Shown one piece after another: positions 11,041 through 21,959 of a stretch of DNA of 64,000 bases; within the stretch, counting starts at the first letter, position 1; each line of letters starts with the position of its first letter. This DNA is from Annona cherimola (Eukaryota > Streptophyta > Magnoliopsida > Magnoliales > Annonaceae), in NCBI GenBank assembly GCA_030490835.1, contig CM059975.1:47669174-47733173 (forward strand), read 5' to 3'. A program made the translations under genes and the position numbers. The notes beneath the pieces are model-generated. The model had not been told where the DNA came from. It worked only from the letters and a program-made list of their open reading frames with translations, and searched no databases.

Positions 11041-13984
11041 CAACTCGTAAGCGAGCGCACCCACTTTAACAAGTTGTTATTTGAAATCCAGTTTTAGGAT
11101 GACCTTCCTTAAATTCCTTTAGAAAAGTTTTGAGTAAAATATTTTGATAAACATTTGAAATGTTTGAGAAACAATACATCTTAAAATCCTTTTAATAAAA
11201 GAATTTCAAATCCTTTGGATTTTCATAAATAAAACATATTTTTCTCTAATATTTTCTTGGTTTCTATTTCAGGACCTTTTGTTTACAAAAGTTATGCAAT
11301 TACGCTATCCCCTTGTCCTTCACCTAAAAATTTAATAATTGTCCACATATCAATCATTTTCACATAGAGGAAAATTGCATAGTCTTTTGCATGCCATCAA
11401 GCAACCTGAAATTAAACCATTTTATGAAATCAATCAGAGGAGGTTGGTCATCCATAAATCCCTTTCAACACATCCGTAGAAACATTTTTCCAACATTTTC
11501 AACATAGATTTCCTTATCCAAAGGAAACCAAAACTGTTCAAATATCATTTCAAAACATGTGGACTATGTCCAAAACATAATTTAATACTGAATTATCTTG
11601 ACCTAGTAAAACAAATCTTTTTCATCATTGTTTATCGCGAGTTATTGTAGAAATAACTCAAAACTCATTTACCAAACATATTTTGCGAAAAAGGGTAAAA
11701 TTCCCATTTTCTTATAAAACGCTGTTGAACCATATCATATAGAACTTGCTTCCTCAAAAGCAAATTCTTAAAACCATCGATATCAAACATGAAATCCTTA
11801 AAACAACATTAACATGGAGAACTTGCTTACTCATAAGCAAAATTTCTCAATTCCATTAACATGAAGCATTCCCATCCTTGGCAACACTTAGGATAAATTA
11901 TTTATCTTAAGAAGTGTCGCTTGCTTCCCATGAAGCAAACCTTGAGACTTTTCATTAAAGTCATCATTTTTCAAAGCTTATGGCTTTGCATTAAAGCCGT
12001 CATATTCAAAACTTGTGCTTGCCCATTCGTTAAAACATAATCATAAACATAGACATTTCAATCATATCAATCACATAGAAAGAAAATGCATTTTAGAAAG
12101 TTTGCTTGCTTACCTGAGATCGCCATAATCCCTTTTCCTTCCATTCTTTTCCTTGCCTACATGAACATAATATGGTTTTTCATATATTTCTTGTCATTGC
12201 ATTCCATTTAGTTTTCCAACCCATTTTCATTAGCATATATCCTTCATAATTCATCATACACATATATGGCTTAATTTGCATATATTAGCACCGTTTTCAC
12301 ACATTTGGCTATCACACATCATAGCCTATACATATAACATGCACATAACCCTAAAATTAGGGTATCCATTCCATATGCATCATTTATAGCTTTATTAAGC
12401 TTACTTTGCAATTTTTCCCATCTTTTCCAAAAATACACATACAGGTGTTTCTTCTACGTACATAGCATTGCCTAAACTTCATAATTCAAATCCAAACTTT
12501 TGGATTAATAACATGTAATTCCAAACAGATCCATAAACATGGATTTCATCTCATTTTCATGCATTTTTTGCATAAAATCATTTTTCATAAATCATTCATC
12601 ACCCGTTTATCATTATCCCTTCACATAAGCTCATTTAGCACTTAAACATGATGCATTTCTTAAAATTTCTTAACTGAGAAATTTAACCCATTTTCCAGAG
12701 GGTTAATTACCCTTTAATACCACTTTACTTAAGGTATTTTCATGGGGTTTAAATCCATTTTCCATAGGTTTCCAAAACAGTTAGTTTGGAACCCACTTTT
12801 AACCCGTTTAACGTGTCCTTTGACACATAACCTTAGGTCATTATATAAATCCGAAATTTCAGCATATAATCTCACTTTTACTGATCCATATTTAATTATT
12901 TAACACATAACTAAATTTGGATCATTTCTACACACGTTTCATATTTCTTTTTGATTTCTTTCTCAAACTAACCACATATGCTGAAATCAGGCGTGCTGAA
13001 ATCTTAAAATCTTGAATTAATATCAAATCAAGTATTTTTGATCTGAAATTTCTACCATACCTTAATAACTTCATAAATTAACTTTCATAAAATTTTCAGC
13101 ACGAAATATTAACATTACATATTTATTTGGGGATTTTTACCTTGCTGAACAGTAAACTCCATTTCCAGTCAGCCTGAATGACGTTATTTATGGGGTCTAT
13201 TTAAACCCATCAAAACCTCATTTTTAATTTTTTCATGTTATCCCCAATATGTCTTGTATATCCTGTAAAATTTTCAGCCCTAAAAAACTTGTAGAAAATT
13301 TATTAAAAATCATTTTCTACAGCTGATCCTGTAACCCGTTTTACCCTGTTTGGGCTAATATTAACGGATTTTTAATTTCCAACATAAATATCCTTTTAAG
13401 CTGAAAATTGGGTATTTCCTTAATAATATCATGAGGATTGTTCTCAAAAAATTTGATGATAAAAATAATCCATTTACTGTTCCGAACATAATTTAATTTT
13501 CAATATCATATACTTACTTGAACTTGAGTGGATTCAATCCAAAATTGAGAAGCTTGCTTTCCTCCACTTCTCCTCTTTCTTTCTTCCTCTTTTTCCCTTG
13601 AATTCCCTTGGTTTTCCTCTGCTTGGCACGTTCAAGGGGTTGGGGGTTAGAAAATTTGCTTTCTTGCTAAGCAAGAAAAACTCCTTGTGCATTCACACCT
13701 TCACTCTCTCTCTCTCTCTCCACATGCACGATCACCCTTGTGTAGCTGGATTTTCCAGCTTTGTGGGCCCCACTTGTGCTGCAATTCCACACACTTAAAT
13801 GCACCCTTATCTACCTTATGTGTTGGTACAATTACAGCCAAGTAAAATGGGTTTTTACCATTTTCTAAAAATCAAAAAGGCAACTTTAATCACAACCATC
13901 CACTTGTCCACAATTGCCTTTCTTTGCTTAGCCCTTAAGCAACTTGTTACTTGCTCTCCAAGAAAGCCATTTCTCATGATAATT

Positions 13985-14410
13985 AACTTAATCCATTCCA
14001 TTCATCTCATAGATTTCATAATTTTATTCCATCGTTTCAAATTTCATCTCAATCCGACGTTTCTACGTCAAGTTATGACCACTTGAATATATCTTTTGGA
14101 TTTGGGAATACAAATAATTAATTAGCACCCTAATCCTATCATTATTCCCTTAATCCAATCCATTCAACATAAACATCTCATAATTTTATTCAACCGTTTC
14201 AAATTTCAACTCAATCCGAGTTTTCTAGCTCCCGTTACACGCGTTTGAAGTTAACGGTTGAAATGAACATATACTTAAAAATTCATAATTCTCATTTCAT
14301 CAAGAATTTTCATAATCTTTTCATTCCATAATACCAATCCTAATATTAACAATCTTCATTTCAAATTTCACTTGAATCCGCCTTTTAGGCGTTGAGTTAT
14401 GAATTTTCCA
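13985..14410. repeat. Degenerate tandem repeat of about 165 bp, copy B
   Basis: Counterpart of 5560-5985. Two of the four indels between the LTRs fall in this block (near 14,236 and 14,267). Confidence 0.55.
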
Positions 14411-14702
14411 ATATTTTCCTTCACACTTGACAATTTCCATCTTTATTTCCATAATTCATTTTAAATCATGAAAAATGATTTTTTCATGATATAATTGTAT
14501 ACTTAAATCACAAATAATTCATTCTAAACCCATTATCTCATTTAGGCTCAAAATGCTTAATCACATCATTAATGCTAAACCATAACCCTAATTGCACAAT
14601 TAGCAAAAGTCATAAAATACCTTCATAATTTCATGATTCATAAATAATCATCAAATACATGTTCAATGCATACATATGGCTTACTTGGGTTAGGGTTTCA
14701 CA

Positions 14703-15720
14703 CTAAGAATGATTTTACCCTACTTAACACCCAAAAGAAATTTGGGAAGAATCTCCTTATCTGAAGTGAAGATATCCTTCCTCCTTTCTCACTTTCTCTC
14801 TCTTTCCTTCTCTTCTTCTCTCTCTCAAGGCTTGGAACGAATTTGGCTTAAATTTTTCAAGCTTGGAGCTGGTTTTGAGTTCCTTTGGTCGTTCATAGCG
14901 CCCCCTATTTATAGTTTTGTAGTTTTCATAAAATTATAATTTACCCCCCTTGTTTGAGGTATTAAATTCTAATTTTTTTCTTCAAATCCCATGCAAAACT
15001 TGGAGAATTGTGCAGCCACCCTACAGCAGCTCATGCCCCCCTCTACCAGCCCTATTTATTTATGATTTTTTATTTATTAAAATTAGTTATTTTAAGCTAA
15101 TTCAATCTCAACCATTGATTCTTGATGAGATTGATTTTGGATCAATGGATTTTGGCCCAAAAGTCAAGTCTCAAGCAGCCATTGCAGCTTTTCATTAATT
15201 AAAAATAACCCAAAAGTCTAATTATAATTAATGAAAAGTGGGCTACCTTTTTTATCTTCAAATGACGTTTAATCTTGACCCTTGATTCATGATTTTAGAT
15301 AGATCTTGGACCACTCATCATGTTTATCATAAGATTTTAGCCATCCATAACAAATTTCATTTTAATCCGACGTCTGGATTGCAAGTTATGAATTTTTCTT
15401 CATTTTCTCTCAAAAATCCACTAAAAATCCGAAAATAATAAATAAATCAAAAAGTGGCTATTTTGTCCTTTTGTGGGAAGCTTTCTTTTTCGTCTTTTAT
15501 GATTAAGTTAATCCAAAGTGATTAACTTAACATATTCCTTAATCCCATAGTTACTATTCATATTTCACTATTCACGTTTCACTATTCATCCGAATTTACG
15601 TTTCATAATTCATTATTTAATCTTCCAATTCCATATATTGCAAAATATCATCCATATATTTTATATAAGAATCAATACATTACCTAGGATTTCATACATG
15701 CCTCCAAGATCGGGGTTTCA
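14703..15720 (-). mobile_element. Fragment of a related gypsy-type LTR flanking the giant element
   Basis: No gene is seen. The minus strand has a canonical TATA box, CTATAAATAGGGGG (14,901-14,914), followed downstream by a GA-rich leader to 14,703. This is typical LTR promoter layout. Near 15,330-15,400 it carries the TTTCATTTTAATCCGACG and GTTATGAATTTT words also found in the giant LTR. It looks like part of another LTR into which the giant element inserted. Both ends are unclear. Confidence 0.45.
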
Positions 15721-15734
15721 TAGGTGATCCGTCC

Positions 15735-15884
15735 CTAATCGTGCTCCGCAATATTGGCATAAAATTCTTGAACTAAAGGCACAATAGCAGGATAGGGTTG
15801 ATCGCAAAATTGTTGCCATTGGTGGGCATTGACAATAACCTTATAAGCATCAGGCACATATTCCATTTTAAAAGTCTCCTTTCA
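15735..15884 (-). pseudogene. Fragment of a plant-transposon-protein-like ORF (REFYAN-type)
   Basis: A minus-strand open stretch of about 47 codons ends at a TAG at 15,735-15,737. It contains WQQFCDQPYPAIVP and VQEFYANIAEH. This matches the W..F…..P…VREFYAN pattern of the 'putative plant transposon protein' domain found in gag-like or envelope-like ORFs of plant retroelements. Both flanks are closed by stops, so it is a remnant. A better preserved relative is at 22,891-23,142. Confidence 0.5.
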
Positions 15885-16239
15885 CAATCAAAGAACAACA
15901 CCACAAACACTAAAGTCTCATTTCACCATTTTAAGCCTTGAATCCCACTAAGACAATGGTATTAATATAATGCAGGCAATATGAAAATTCAAGTAAAATG
16001 TTAACACTACAAACCATATTCTCAAGTGTATGAATCATGGGTAGCCAGGCCAAATCCAATACATATTGATTCATTCATGCAACTCTTCAATCAATCAAAA
16101 GAAGAATGAAATTGATGTTACCTGAGGCTATTTTGCAGTCTTTCTTGCAAGTTTTAAAGTGCTTAACCCTGCTACAACATGATCTTTTCAAGAAGAAAAT
16201 AAAGAATGGCAAGCAGTGTGAAAAACAGCTGAAGAAGGG

Positions 16240-16680
16240 GGAGCAATGTCGGTAGCCACAACATCCGACAGTGGTGGTCGTGGCCTCCAACAAGGGGAAA
16301 GGGGGAAAAGGAAGGGAGGAGAAAAAGGAAGAAAAAGACAAGAAGAAAGGAAGAAGAAGAAAGGAGGGAAGTGGAAAATGAAAATGCAGGAGGGGAAGGG
16401 AGGAAAAGAAAAAGAAAAAGAAATGGAGAAGAGAAATGGAGAGGGGAGATAGAAGGAAGAAAATGGAAGAGGGGAGAAGGGCCGAAGCACGTTGCCAGGG
16501 CACCGGAGAGGGGTGGCCACAGACATCGGTGAGTGGGGAGGAGAAGAAAAGATAGAAGAAAGAAGAAAAAGAAAGAAGAGGGAGATGGGTTAGAGAAGAG
16601 GGAAGAGGGAGCTAGGGCTTGTGGGTTGGGGGAAGAAAAGAAAGGAAAGGGGGAAATGAGGGAAATGGGAGATGGCTTCA
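16240..16680. repeat. Purine-rich low-complexity tract
   Basis: The plus strand is almost pure A and G for about 440 bp. Long open frames on both strands (Ser/Pro/Phe-rich on minus, Lys/Gly/Glu-rich on plus) follow from this composition and are not genes. It resembles the tract at 23,640-24,060 inside the copia element. Confidence 0.8.
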
Positions 16681-16699
16681 ATATGCTGCTCTCCAAAAA

Positions 16700-17360
16700 T
16701 ATCTATTGATTGATCATCTTATGTTGCTCTTGGACTTCAAAAAGACAAAATAGAGATATAGAAATGTGATGATTTTCAACTTTCTTGCTTTCCACTGTCT
16801 CAACCTCTATTTCTTCTTCTACTTCATTAATTTCTATTGGCTCCACTAATTGTTCAAGCACAAATTTAGGAGCAATTTGTGCTATCACATCAGTAGATAT
16901 CTCTTCCTAAAGGCTTGAAGTGACTTCGTAGCCCTCTTGCAACACATTTTCCTTTGAGTTCTCTTGAGTATCAACCAAAGACTTATGATGCCTGCTTTGG
17001 ATTGCGATAGCTAACTGCTCCACCTACTTTTGCATGTTCTTGTTAAATTCCATTTGACTTTTGCATGAATTCTATGAACATATTTTCCTAAGATGGCCTG
17101 TTTTCAGGTGGTGATGGCTCCTTTGTTTCATATGTTTGAAAATCTGAACGCATCTTTTGTTCTAGTTGTGGATCTCCATGATTGTTTTGTGCATCCTTTG
17201 AATGATCAAGATAACTTGCGAAGGCTTAGTAATACACGCATTGTATTGACATACGTCCCTCGCCTCCACACAAATCGCAGCAACTCTCATAATTATAATT
17301 CACTCTTGAAACTTGATTGTCAAAGGCAACAACCTGGAATGGAGGTGCCTAAGTAGTGTC
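16700..17360 (-). pseudogene. Athila-like gypsy gag remnant with broken zinc knuckle
   Basis: On the minus strand, 17,282-17,238 reads CDLCGGEGRMSIQC, the CX2CX4HX4C zinc knuckle of Athila-type gag with His replaced by Arg. Downstream are an acidic/proline stretch (ETKEPSPPENRPS), a FMQKSQMEFNKNMQK helix, and an Ile/Glu-rich segment to about 16,700. This order (knuckle, then a coiled region with repeated Q/N) is usual for this family. Stops and frame changes make it non-functional. It follows the tRNA-Asp primer site at 17,567-17,585 at the expected distance. Confidence 0.55.
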
Positions 17361-17566
17361 ATGGTCATGGAAACCCGTCGTGCTTGGTGTTGAGAACTCC
17401 GTATATGGTCAATAGAAAGGATTCGAAGTCATTGAGTTATGCACAAATAAGACCAGTAAATCAAATTTGGATCAAAAGAAAATAAATACAAATAAAAAAA
17501 CTATATAAAATATGTACAACTTCACAGAAGACAAATGAAATTGTCGAGTACTATGTTTAAAGCACA

Positions 17567-17585
17567 ATCCCTGGCAACAGCGCCA
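17567..17585 (-). other. Primer-binding site, tRNA-Asp type (Athila-like)
   Basis: The minus strand reads TGGCGCTGTTGCCAGGGAT, two mismatches from the TGGCGCCGTTGCCGGGGAT complement of plant tRNA-Asp used by the Athila lineage. The LTR end TAACACA lies nine bases away. Confidence 0.7.
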
Positions 17586-17594
17586 AAAACTTGA

Positions 17595-17720
17595 TGTGTT
17601 ACGTATATGTTTAACTAAAATGCTCGTTTTAAGGCAAGTATACATGTCGATCAAGTAATAAAGAGTGAGTAAAGTACTATCATAAATCTACCTTATGGAC
17701 TATTTCTCACTAAGATGTTC
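17595..17720 (-). mobile_element. Truncated Athila-like 5' LTR end
   Basis: On the minus strand this ends …ACGTAACACA before the primer site and includes TTACTTGATCGACATGTATA, a typical end region for Athila LTRs. The recognisable part is lost beyond about 17,720. Confidence 0.4.
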
Positions 17721-18797
17721 AAGCACATATAACATATTTAAAAAATCTACTCTCAAGAGAATGAGCTACGAAGAAGTCAGTGGTGAAAACTGAATATGCA
17801 TCACTTCAACATTCAAAGAGAAGAGAAAATTTCAAGTAATATGAGACATCATGGCAAGAAAGGTGGATCTCAAGGTAAAAATGGGGAGGAATTTGATGAT
17901 AAATGTAAAGAACCGTCTCCTAAACCTTTCGAGTATGATAAGAACCTTGAAACTCTAATTCAAAAGCTTGAAACCTTTATACTACAAATCTTTCGCCAAA
18001 ACTAGGTCCTAATCCTCTACACAAAATACATAATGGATGTGAATCCTTTAAATAAGTTTCTAGCTAGTCAATTTGTATTGCTCTTTTGAATAAAGAATCT
18101 CAAAATTCATTCAATGATATCATCACCGAAATGCTTCTTAAAAAATTTGAACTAGCTCCACATTCCAATCTATTTTCTCCAAAATCTCTACCTTCTCCCA
18201 AACTTTCATCTTCAAAACTTGAAACATGTTTAAATGAATATTGGGTTGCCTTATGGAAAAAATTACTAGTCAAAAGTCCATTTCAGATACATCTTCAAAG
18301 AGAACAACAAAGAAGCCACTTCTGTAAAATGAAAATTCTCTTTTCAACCAAGGAAGCTCAAAGTATCATCTAGTACAAAGTTTAACATAGTCTCTAAAGA
18401 AGAAGAAAAGGATGAGGAGTGCACACTTTCTTCAAAGAAGAATGATTCAAATACTTCATCTAAATGACGCATATCAAAAGGACTTTTTTACTTTTCCTAA
18501 GCTCTTCTACGACCATTTGGTCTCTCAAAATATTCCTAAGGACATGTTAATGTTTATTTGATTTTATTAAACTCTTATTACTGCACTTTGGATGCACAAA
18601 CACAATACTTCATGGTTTATTACTAATGACTAACAATCTATCTCCATGGTTAATCACGTTTTGATTATAATAAAAAGGAAAAGCACCATAATCATTCAAA
18701 ATGCACCAAAATTGTATGTTTTCCACTAATTTGGAAGCATGGTGATAGAGTAATATTTGAAAAAATTCATAATAGTTGTAGTGTTTTGTCATTAATC
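17721..18797 (+). other. Unclassified AT-rich DNA, possible 3' internal part of a copia derivative
   Basis: Two short plus-strand open frames (17,796-18,005 and 18,086-18,373) are Lys/Ser-rich and show no known domain. The stretch runs into a polypurine-like tract at 18,798-18,811, so it may be the degraded 3' end of a plus-strand copia element. I cannot recognise a gene. Confidence 0.3.
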
Positions 18798-19885
18798 AAA
18801 AAGGGGGAGAACGCGAGATTGTGCGGTTGTCATTTTTTTGGTTAGTTTTGATGATGACAAAAGGATTATGCTCTTGTGATTTTCATTTTGCATATGTGGG
18901 ACTTGGTGATATGTGGTTGAGATTGAGGTGTGTTGGTCTTGAGGATATGTGAGTGTGCTCTTTTAAGAGTTATGAAAAGATTGGTGTAATTGTAGAATTA
19001 TTTTTTATGTGTGATGTAACATGATTTATGAGAAGTTGAGTTTAAAACTCGTGATTATATTAAGAATGGAATATGCTCGTGAGATTGCTTTGAATAAATT
19101 AGGAAATATGCTTTTGTGATTGCCTCACTTAGCATGATTTATAAAATATTCTTTTCAAATTTCTTTCACTTGGAATGATGAGTGGTATACTTCTATGATT
19201 ATTATAAATGGATAAATAGGTTTGAAATAAGATTTTTTCCCCAAAATTTGAGTAAAAAGGTGACCCTTTTACATTGAAAAGTTTATCCTATTAGTGGTAA
19301 ACCACTCTACCTAGACGTACAGCAAAAAAGTTGACCTTTGTGACTGAAAAATGTATGATACTTTCTAGACGACAAATTTGCAATTTTTGAGGTGTTTGGA
19401 TAAGCATGGAGATCTTTTGGTTTATCTTCTAGGCCATATTTTAGATGACTTTGAAACTAAAAAGGATCTCATGGGAGAGATAGAAGGCATCAAGTGAGAC
19501 ACCCAAATGTGTATATGAAAGACTCCAACTACAGATAAAGTGTTGCGGTTGCTATTCAAAGATACAAGTTGCTACTTGAATTGAAGTATTATTTCTCCAG
19601 CAGATAAGGTGAACTAGTTTGATTTTTCATTTAAATTTTGCTCTTTATATTACCATGATATTGAGGTTGATCAAACCAAGAGAAAAGTGAATCAAATTAT
19701 TGATAATTTTACAAGTCCATTTGAAGCATAGTACTAATTCAAAAGATGGTTAAATTAATTGTACCACGGTAACTTATGAGTTGAAGTTGACTAGTGGAAT
19801 CCAACTGTTTTGCTTGGAGAATGGACCAAGTTTGTGATTGATCAAGCTATTGTGAGATTTTTTATCTTTGTGAATTAGTTGGTAC
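18798..19885 (+). mobile_element. Possible polypurine tract and 3' LTR of a plus-strand copia derivative
   Basis: AAAAAGGGGGAGAACGCGAG (from 18,799) is followed by TGTGCGGTTGTC. Then comes TTTTGATGATGACAAAAGG, a phrase very like the TTTTGATGATTAAACAAA near the start of SIRE-type LTRs. No matching 5' copy is present and the right edge is only assumed to end where the next element begins (19,886). Confidence 0.35.
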
Positions 19886-20529
19886 TGTTGGTCCCGAGTG
19901 TATGGCTATTACCCAAGAGGGAAGGGGTGAATTGGGTATTTTAAAATTATACTTAAATAGAAACTTTTTTCTTGTTTAATTTAATCCCCTTAATGAAACA
20001 AGCAAAGAATATGGAGAGAAATAAAGCAATAAAAGTAGATAAACAAGCCACAATAATAGACACAGATTTTATAGTGGTTCGGGCAACCTTCCTACTCCAC
20101 TCTTCCAAGCTCACACCCATTGTGACTTGGGTTCTATTAATGTATTGTCAAATACAACTAGAGCAGCAGCTCTCTTCTAAATTTCAGCGCTAGGGGGCTT
20201 GCAAAAAACATAGCACAAGTAGATGACGAGTCACACTCAAGTCACAACGCTACTTTGCTTTCACTTGGTTCCAATCTCTAATATCAAACCAAGTATCAAA
20301 AACAGATAATGAATCAAATAAAGAAAACTACACTTTACAAGTTTTATAGGTAGATTTCAGCTCCTAGAAAAACTTATAGAGAGAATGATTTGATCAGTGA
20401 TGTAGCTTTCAGCAAGTTGGAGCAAAGTTCTTCACTTGAAATTGATATTGATCACTTAATGCTTTGAGAGGGTGGAAGGTGAACACAATGAATGTTTTCT
20501 CTAACCTCTAGCACGCCCACTTGAATTCT

Positions 20530-20537
20530 CTTTTATA
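20530..20537 (-). promoter_or_regulatory. LTR TATA box
   Basis: TATAAAAG on the minus strand. The same position in the solo LTR holds TATAAATA (58,580-58,587). Just upstream in both copies is a nested inverted repeat built from CGAACGTT and a GGCGCATTAAATGCG core. Confidence 0.55.
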
Positions 20538-20616
20538 ATGGTGAAGGAAATTCGAATGTTCGGTGGTAGGTGGCACGCATTTAATGCGCCAACGTTCGAA
20601 TTTTTCCGACCGTTGA

Positions 20617-21460
20617 TACCCAAGTCGCATGTGGAGTCGACTTTGGATGTGACTTCACCCAAGTCGCGGAGTGGAGTCGACTTTGGTTGCGACTTCGTTC
20701 TCCAGCATGTCTTCAAGTTCCAGTTCAGGTCGACTTGGTCTTGAACCTGAACCAAGTCGCAGGTGAAGTCGACTTCGGGTGCGACTTCACTTTCTGTATG
20801 CACATGATGGAACTTGGATTTCTTTGAAAGTGATCCTGGTTGCTTGTTATTCATCTCATATCTTGTTCTTACATTGATACCCTTGATCTTAAATGCTTAA
20901 ACTTGGGACTTGGCATGTTCATCTTCTCTTGAAAGCTTTGTCTTCATGGCCTTGAACTTAGAACAATTTGCTTTTCTTGATTTTGCAATCCATAGATGTA
21001 GCCAATGATTTTCCCTTGAATGATATACCATCTTGAATGATTAATTCATGAATATTTGCTTGTCTTGACTGTATTTGTCTTCGGCTTGACTCAAGTCGGA
21101 TGCCTGGGTCGACTTGGGGTCCAACTTCACTCAAGTCACATGTGGAGTTGACCTGGGAATGCGTCTTCACCCAAGTCGCATATGGAGTCAACTTCGGTTG
21201 CGACTTCACCTCTCTCCTACTCCAATTTCAACACTGGAAGGAGGTGAACATCTGAAGTCGATAGTGGAGTCAACTTGGGTCTACGACTTTACCCAAGTCG
21301 CAGCTGGAGTCGACTTAGACTGCGACTTCACCTGTCTTGGTTCCCAAATTCAACGTTGGAAGGTTTTGCTCACTTGAAGTCGATTTTGAGGTCAACTTGG
21401 GTATCGACTTCACTCAAGTCGATGGCTAAGTCGACTTGGCTTTGCGACTTGGTCTGCCAG
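20617..21460. repeat. SalI-centred palindrome clusters in the 3' LTR
   Basis: Two clusters (about 20,617-20,790 and 21,085-21,460) of a compound palindrome: AAGTCGCA, about five bases, AGTCGACT, about five bases, TGCGACTT. The unit is about 34 bp and reads nearly the same on both strands. Each half occurs several times with point changes. The clusters are rich in CG and CNG sites in otherwise AT-rich DNA. Confidence 0.8.
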
Positions 21461-21587
21461 ATTCTGAAATCTAAGTTTTTAGCCTTTAACCAATTTTAAC
21501 AAACAACATTAGTACCCAGAGCAATCTCAAAATGAGTTGTTAATTATCAAAACATAGATTGTGCTTAATTTGTCATTGATTCCAACA

Positions 21588-21601
21588 ATCTCTCCCTTTT
21601 T
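21588..21601 (-). other. Polypurine tract of the copia element
   Basis: The minus strand reads AAAAAGGGAGAGAT directly before the LTR start TGTTGG. Confidence 0.8.
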
Positions 21602-21959
21602 GATGATTGACAAAATCAATTTGAGTTATACCTTTCATTTAAAATAACATTTCATCCTTGTTTTGGCGCTTAGAACATACAGATTTCATTTTCATTTGTG
21701 TTTCAAAGTCAAAAGAAGCAACACATAATTGCAAATGCATTTAAAACACCTTTCATAGTCATTCCACCATTGCAATTCAATCAAAACACATGTCATATAC
21801 ATATAACCAAGCATTTTATACAATGTGATACATGAAAATGCAAAATGACCTACATGTACATACTACCCAACCCTTGAAAGCAAACTAACCTAAAAACTCA
21901 AATCTCTCTCCTCCTTTTTGTCAAAGAATCAAAAAGGAGACAGGAAAATCATGATTTAG

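Larger units (their letters stand above)
9015..14702 (-). mobile_element. Giant LTR, copy B (5' LTR)
   Basis: This 5,688-bp LTR matches copy A from tip to tip. The offset is 8426, shifting to 8425 after one lost G near 11,559. There is one extra T near 14,236 and one lost T near 14,267. Near identity means very recent transposition or gene conversion. The minus-strand 5' tip is at 14,702, next to unrelated flank (CTAAG outward). Its outer target duplication cannot be tested because the other end is off-window. Confidence 0.85.
19886..21587 (-). mobile_element. 3' LTR of the copia element
   Basis: The LTR is 1,702 bp. On the minus strand it starts TGTTGGAATC and ends CCAACA, with perfect 6-bp terminal inverted repeats. 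Its inner boundary is set by the polypurine tract at 21,588-21,601. It is homologous in inverse window orientation to the solo LTR at 57,658-59,220; both share the ends, the TATA region and the palindrome clusters. The clusters lie at 20,617-20,790 and 21,085-21,460. Confidence 0.85.

Noticed and set aside
16087..16696. Long Ser/Pro/Phe-rich frames
   Set aside because: They arise from a purine-rich tract; frames are open on both strands at once.
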